A stretch of 16,791 nucleotides of DNA, taken from contig JAVBMO010000191.1 in NCBI GenBank assembly GCA_031552355.1, forward strand, positions 1 to 16,791, in the 5' to 3' direction. The notes beneath the pieces are model-generated. The model saw only the letters and a program-made list of their open reading frames with translations. It had not been told where the DNA came from and did no database searches. A program made the position numbers and the translations under genes. Positions 14,041 through 16,791 of the stretch are shown here, piece after piece; positions within the stretch are counted from its first letter, which is position 1, and every line of letters begins with the position of its first letter. This stretch comes from JAVBMO01 sp031552355 (lineage in GTDB: Bacteria; Bacteroidota; Bacteroidia; Bacteroidales; P3).

Positions 14041-14066
14041 TTACACAAAAATCTTTGCTTATTGGA

Positions 14067-14285
14067 ATGAAAAAACTACTTCTGCAAATAGGAAACTTCT
14101 ATTACACAGGCTTTAAAAGTATGACTGTGGGGCGCACCTTATGGCTTATCATTCTTATTAAGTTGTTCATTATGTTTGTGGTTTTGAAGATTTTTTTCTT
14201 CCCAAATTTCCTGAATTCAAAGTTTGAAAATGAACACCAGAAAGCCGATTACGTACTTGAAGAATTAACCAATATTTCCAAATAA
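14067..14285 (+). CDS. DUF4492-type small membrane protein upstream of cydA
   Basis: The 72-residue protein has one strong membrane helix (about residues 21-43: TLWLIILIKLFIMFVVLKIFFF) after an amphipathic, basic N-terminus containing FYYTGFKSMTVGR, and a charged C-terminal tail. Its size, sequence and place 17 bases before cydA match the DUF4492 family, which occurs next to cydAB in Bacteroidota. It may act as a small accessory subunit of the bd oxidase, comparable in role to CydX, but I know of no proof. The start is the ATG at 14067; a longer version from TTG 13998 would run through the promoter. Confidence 0.8.
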   Translation: MKKLLLQIGNFYYTGFKSMTVGRTLWLIILIKLFIMFVVLKIFFFPNFLNSKFENEHQKADYVLEELTNISK

Positions 14286-14302
14286 TTTAAACTCGAAAAT
14301 TT

Positions 14303-15877
14303 ATGAATGTAGATTTATCAGTTGTTGAATGGTCTCGCCTGCAATTTGCCCTCACGGCAATTTACCATTGGCTGTTTGTGCCACTAACCATAGGTTTGGG
14401 TTTTATTATGGCTTTTATGGAAACTCTTTATGTGAGAACAGGCAACGAAGAATGGAAGCGCATTACCAAATTTTGGATGAAATTGTTCGGGGTAAATTTT
14501 GCCATTGGCATTGCCACCGGTTTAATTTTGGAATTTGAATTTGGTACCAATTGGTCGAATTACTCATGGTTTGTTGGCGATATTTTTGGGGCGCCTTTGG
14601 CCATTGAAGGAATTTTTGCCTTTTTCATTGAAGCCACATTCTTTGCAGTCATGTTTTTTGGCTGGAAAAAAGTAAGCAAACGTGCTCATCTTGTTTCTAC
14701 ATGGATGGTGGCAATCGGCGCCACATTGTCGGCTTTTTGGATTTTGGTTGCCAATGGTTGGATGCAAAATCCTGTAGGAATGCATTTCAATCCCGTTACT
14801 GCCCGAAATGAAATGTACAGTTTTTGGGAAGTGGTGAGTAATCCTTCGGCCGTAAATAAATTTTTCCACACTGTATTTTCTTGTTTTGTGTTGGGTTCTG
14901 TTTTTGTGTTGGGTGTCAGTGCGTGGTTTTTGCTAAAAAAAAGAGAAATTGTTTTTGCCGAAAAGAGCATAAAAGTAGCATCTGTTTTTGGATTAATTAT
15001 GGCTGTGCTAACCATTATTACCGGCGATTTGTCGGGAAACAATGTCGCTAAAACGCAGCCCATGAAATTGGCAGCCATGGAAGCTCTTTATGACGGGAAA
15101 GAAGGCGCAGGATTGAGCATGATTGGGATGTTAAAGCCTGTCCAAAAGCCGAGTTTGCCTCAGGAAGATGTATTTTATTTTAATTTTGAAATACCTAAAA
15201 TGCTGTCTTTTTTAGGCGCTCGTGATTTTAATGCCTTTGTTCCGGGAATCAACGATTTGGTTTATGGTAATGCACAGGAAAATATCATTTCGGCAAAAGA
15301 AAAAATTCAAAGGGGAAAGGTTGCCATAGAAACTTTGCGCCAATTCAAAGAAGCCCAAAAAGCTAAAAATGAAGAAGAAGTTTCAACATTGCTCAAAAAA
15401 TTCGATAGAACAACAGAGGAAGGAAAACTTTTCCACAAGGAATATTTCAGATATTTTGGCTACGGCTATTTGAATGCGCCGGAAGATATTGTACCTAATG
15501 TGCCCATGACTTATTACAGTTTTCGGATCATGGTGGCTTCGGGATTTTGGTTCGTTTTGCTTTTTGCCCTTGCGTTGTTTTTGGGATACAAAAAGAAATT
15601 ACAAAATGCCAAGGTTTTTCATTGGGTGGCGTTGTTGTCCATCCCGTTGGTGTATATATCGTCGCAATGTGGATGGATTGTTGCGGAAGTAGGGCGCCAA
15701 CCGTGGGCTATTCAGGACCTAATGCCAACAATAGCGGCTGTTTCCCGTGTGGATGCTTCGGCAGTGCAAATTACTTTCACATTGTTCGCCGTACTTTTTA
15801 CAGCTTTGTTGATTGCCGAAATAAGAATTTTAACCAAACAAATTAAAATTGGACCCAAGAAAGGAGGAAATGAATAA
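14303..15877 (+). CDS. cydA: Cytochrome bd quinol oxidase subunit I
   Basis: The 524-residue inner-membrane protein oxidises quinol and reduces O2 to water with haems b558, b595 and d. Residues matching the Escherichia coli ligands can be placed: His22 in IYHWLFVP (E. coli His19), Glu102 and Glu110 in IEGIFAFFIEAT, His189 in KFFHTVFSC, and Met410 with Arg408 in SFRIM. Quinol-site residues Lys255 and Glu260 lie in MKLAAMEALYDG. The signature GRQPW stands at 464-468. A charged stretch at about 330-380 fills the periplasmic loop region. It follows the DUF4492 gene and overlaps cydB by one base. In an anaerobe this enzyme gives microaerobic respiration and O2 removal, which would protect the O2-sensitive hydrogenase encoded nearby. 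Confidence 0.96.
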   Translation: MNVDLSVVEWSRLQFALTAIYHWLFVPLTIGLGFIMAFMETLYVRTGNEEWKRITKFWMKLFGVNFAIGIATGLILEFEFGTNWSNYSWFVGDIFGAPLAIEGIFAFFIEATFFAVMFFGWKKVSKRAHLVSTWMVAIGATLSAFWILVANGWMQNPVGMHFNPVTARNEMYSFWEVVSNPSAVNKFFHTVFSCFVLGSVFVLGVSAWFLLKKREIVFAEKSIKVASVFGLIMAVLTIITGDLSGNNVAKTQPMKLAAMEALYDGKEGAGLSMIGMLKPVQKPSLPQEDVFYFNFEIPKMLSFLGARDFNAFVPGINDLVYGNAQENIISAKEKIQRGKVAIETLRQFKEAQKAKNEEEVSTLLKKFDRTTEEGKLFHKEYFRYFGYGYLNAPEDIVPNVPMTYYSFRIMVASGFWFVLLFALALFLGYKKKLQNAKVFHWVALLSIPLVYISSQCGWIVAEVGRQPWAIQDLMPTIAAVSRVDASAVQITFTLFAVLFTALLIAEIRILTKQIKIGPKKGGNE

Positions 15878-16791
15878 TGAATATACTGGATATTTCATAT
15901 AGCTTTTACCAGCATTATTGGTGGGCACTGATTGCCTTGTTGGGTGCATTGCTTGTGTTCCTTCTATTTGTGCAAGGGGGGCAAACTTTCATTTACCGAT
16001 TGGCCAAAACCGAAGATGAACGCAATGTCTTGGTCAATGCTTTGGGGCGAAAGTGGGAACTCACCTTTACAACTTTGGTTACCTTTGGCGGAGCTTTTTT
16101 TGCCTCGTTTCCGTTGTTTTATTCTACAAGTTTTGGCGGCGCCTATTGGGTTTGGATTGTTATTTTGTTTTGCTTTGTGTTGCAGGCTGTAGCGTTTGAA
16201 TATCGTCGAAAACCTAATAATTTTCTTAAAACAGGAACATACAATGCTTTTTTGTTAATCAATGGATTTGGGGGAACTTTCCTCTTGGGAGTGGCGGTAA
16301 GTACATTGTTTACCGGCGCCAATTTTTCCATGAACAAAGCCAATATCGCCAATATCGGCGGGCCGGAAGGTGTCGTCATTTCTCAATGGCAAAGCGCCAC
16401 ACATGGCTTAGAGGCCTTACTGAATGTTCAAAATCTTTTGTTGGGATTAACGGTATTTTTTCTTGCCAGAATTTTAGGCTGTTTGTTTTTCATAAATGCC
16501 GTAAATTATAACGAAATTCTTCAACGGGCAAAAAAACAATTGCTTTTCAATGCCATCCCTTTTGTGTTGGTCTTCATTGCCTTTGTTTTCACGCTGCTAA
16601 CGCAGGAGGGTTTTGCTGTGAATCCCGTCACCAAAGAAGTTTTTCTTCAAAAGTATAAATATCTTTCCAATTTCTTGGAAATGCCTATTGTGGCAGCCAT
16701 TTTTCTAACCGGCGTTGTGGCAGTTTTATTTGGAATTATTTATCCTTTCCTGAAAAAAGCAAAACCCTCATGGAGTTTTTGGATTAGCGGT
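15877..16791 (+). CDS. cydB: Cytochrome bd quinol oxidase subunit II (partial, cut by window end)
   Basis: The frame opens at ATG 15877, sharing its A with the cydA stop, and stays open for 305 codons to the window end, so the C-terminus is missing. A GGAGG just upstream (15863-15867) supports this start. The protein opens MNILDISYSFYQHYWWALI and has repeated hydrophobic helices. CydB-type features include FVQGGQTFIY near residue 35, GRKWELTFTTLVTFGGAFFASFP (about 57-79) and FEYRRKP (about 107-113). Bacteroidota CydB is usually about 380 residues, so roughly 75 are likely lost beyond the edge. It forms the second membrane subunit of the oxidase and carries no haem of its own in classical CydAB. 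Confidence 0.93.
   Translation, partial: MNILDISYSFYQHYWWALIALLGALLVFLLFVQGGQTFIYRLAKTEDERNVLVNALGRKWELTFTTLVTFGGAFFASFPLFYSTSFGGAYWVWIVILFCFVLQAVAFEYRRKPNNFLKTGTYNAFLLINGFGGTFLLGVAVSTLFTGANFSMNKANIANIGGPEGVVISQWQSATHGLEALLNVQNLLLGLTVFFLARILGCLFFINAVNYNEILQRAKKQLLFNAIPFVLVFIAFVFTLLTQEGFAVNPVTKEVFLQKYKYLSNFLEMPIVAAIFLTGVVAVLFGIIYPFLKKAKPSWSFWISG

Noticed and set aside
13998..14066. N-terminal extension of the DUF4492 protein from a TTG start
   Set aside because: It overlaps the consensus promoter TTTG-N21-TATATTTG and adds residues foreign to the family; the ATG at 14067 fits better.
1..16791. tRNA, rRNA, CRISPR array, riboswitch
   Set aside because: I saw no cloverleaf, ribosomal RNA stretch, regularly spaced short repeats or recognisable riboswitch core on either strand. 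The repeats at 6560-6740 and 8109-8287 are two copies 1.5 kb apart, not an array.

Overview
The window looks like a chromosome segment from an anaerobic or microaerobic member of the Bacteroidota, probably Bacteroidales-like. The signs are promoter candidates of the Bacteroidota type (TAnnTTTG with a TTTG/TTG-like element 19-21 nt upstream), a DUF4492-type small membrane protein in front of cydAB, weak Shine-Dalgarno signals at most genes, and low to moderate GC with AT-rich intergenic DNA. No taxonomic marker gene is present, so this is an inference.

Region 1 (1-3170) is decayed or accessory DNA. It holds a defective IS630-family element (about 104-1257) whose transposase has an in-frame stop and a frameshift, a LytS-type histidine kinase remnant without a start codon (1423-2154), an intergenic repeat-like block (2159-2422), and a minus-strand gene for a small protein with a UvrD/PcrA-C-terminal (tudor-like) N-terminal segment.

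Region 2 (3290-8290) is a putative redox or H2-sensing module, all on the plus strand: a DRTGG-fold protein, an RsbW/SpoIIAB-like ATPase, a stand-alone [FeFe]-hydrogenase-like protein with altered active-site loops (a putative sensory hydrogenase), an unrelated AT-rich lipoprotein gene that looks inserted, a second DRTGG paralogue, a PHP-domain metallophosphoesterase and a second GHKL ATPase. Two 94%-identical REP/MITE-like repeats flank the PHP-ATPase pair.

Region 3 (8460-13212) starts with its own promoter candidate, overlapped by a 25-bp palindrome. It encodes a degenerate thioredoxin-like ferredoxin followed by the three subunits of a group A3-type, NAD-linked [FeFe] hydrogenase (HydB, HydA, HydC), of the kind that bifurcates or confurcates electrons between NADH, ferredoxin and H2. 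It ends at a perfect 38-bp bidirectional terminator. HydEFG maturases are not in the window.

Region 4 (13234-16791) has a minus-strand acetate/succinate transporter of the SatP/YaaH family and, divergently, DUF4492-cydA-cydB (cydB cut by the window end), encoding cytochrome bd quinol oxidase. Together the window pairs fermentative H2 metabolism and its presumed sensing circuit with organic-acid transport and high-affinity O2 removal. The most interesting item is the sensor module, in which a hydrogenase-like protein lacking the usual proton-transfer cysteine sits with two GHKL ATPases and two DRTGG proteins but with no recognisable output regulator nearby.
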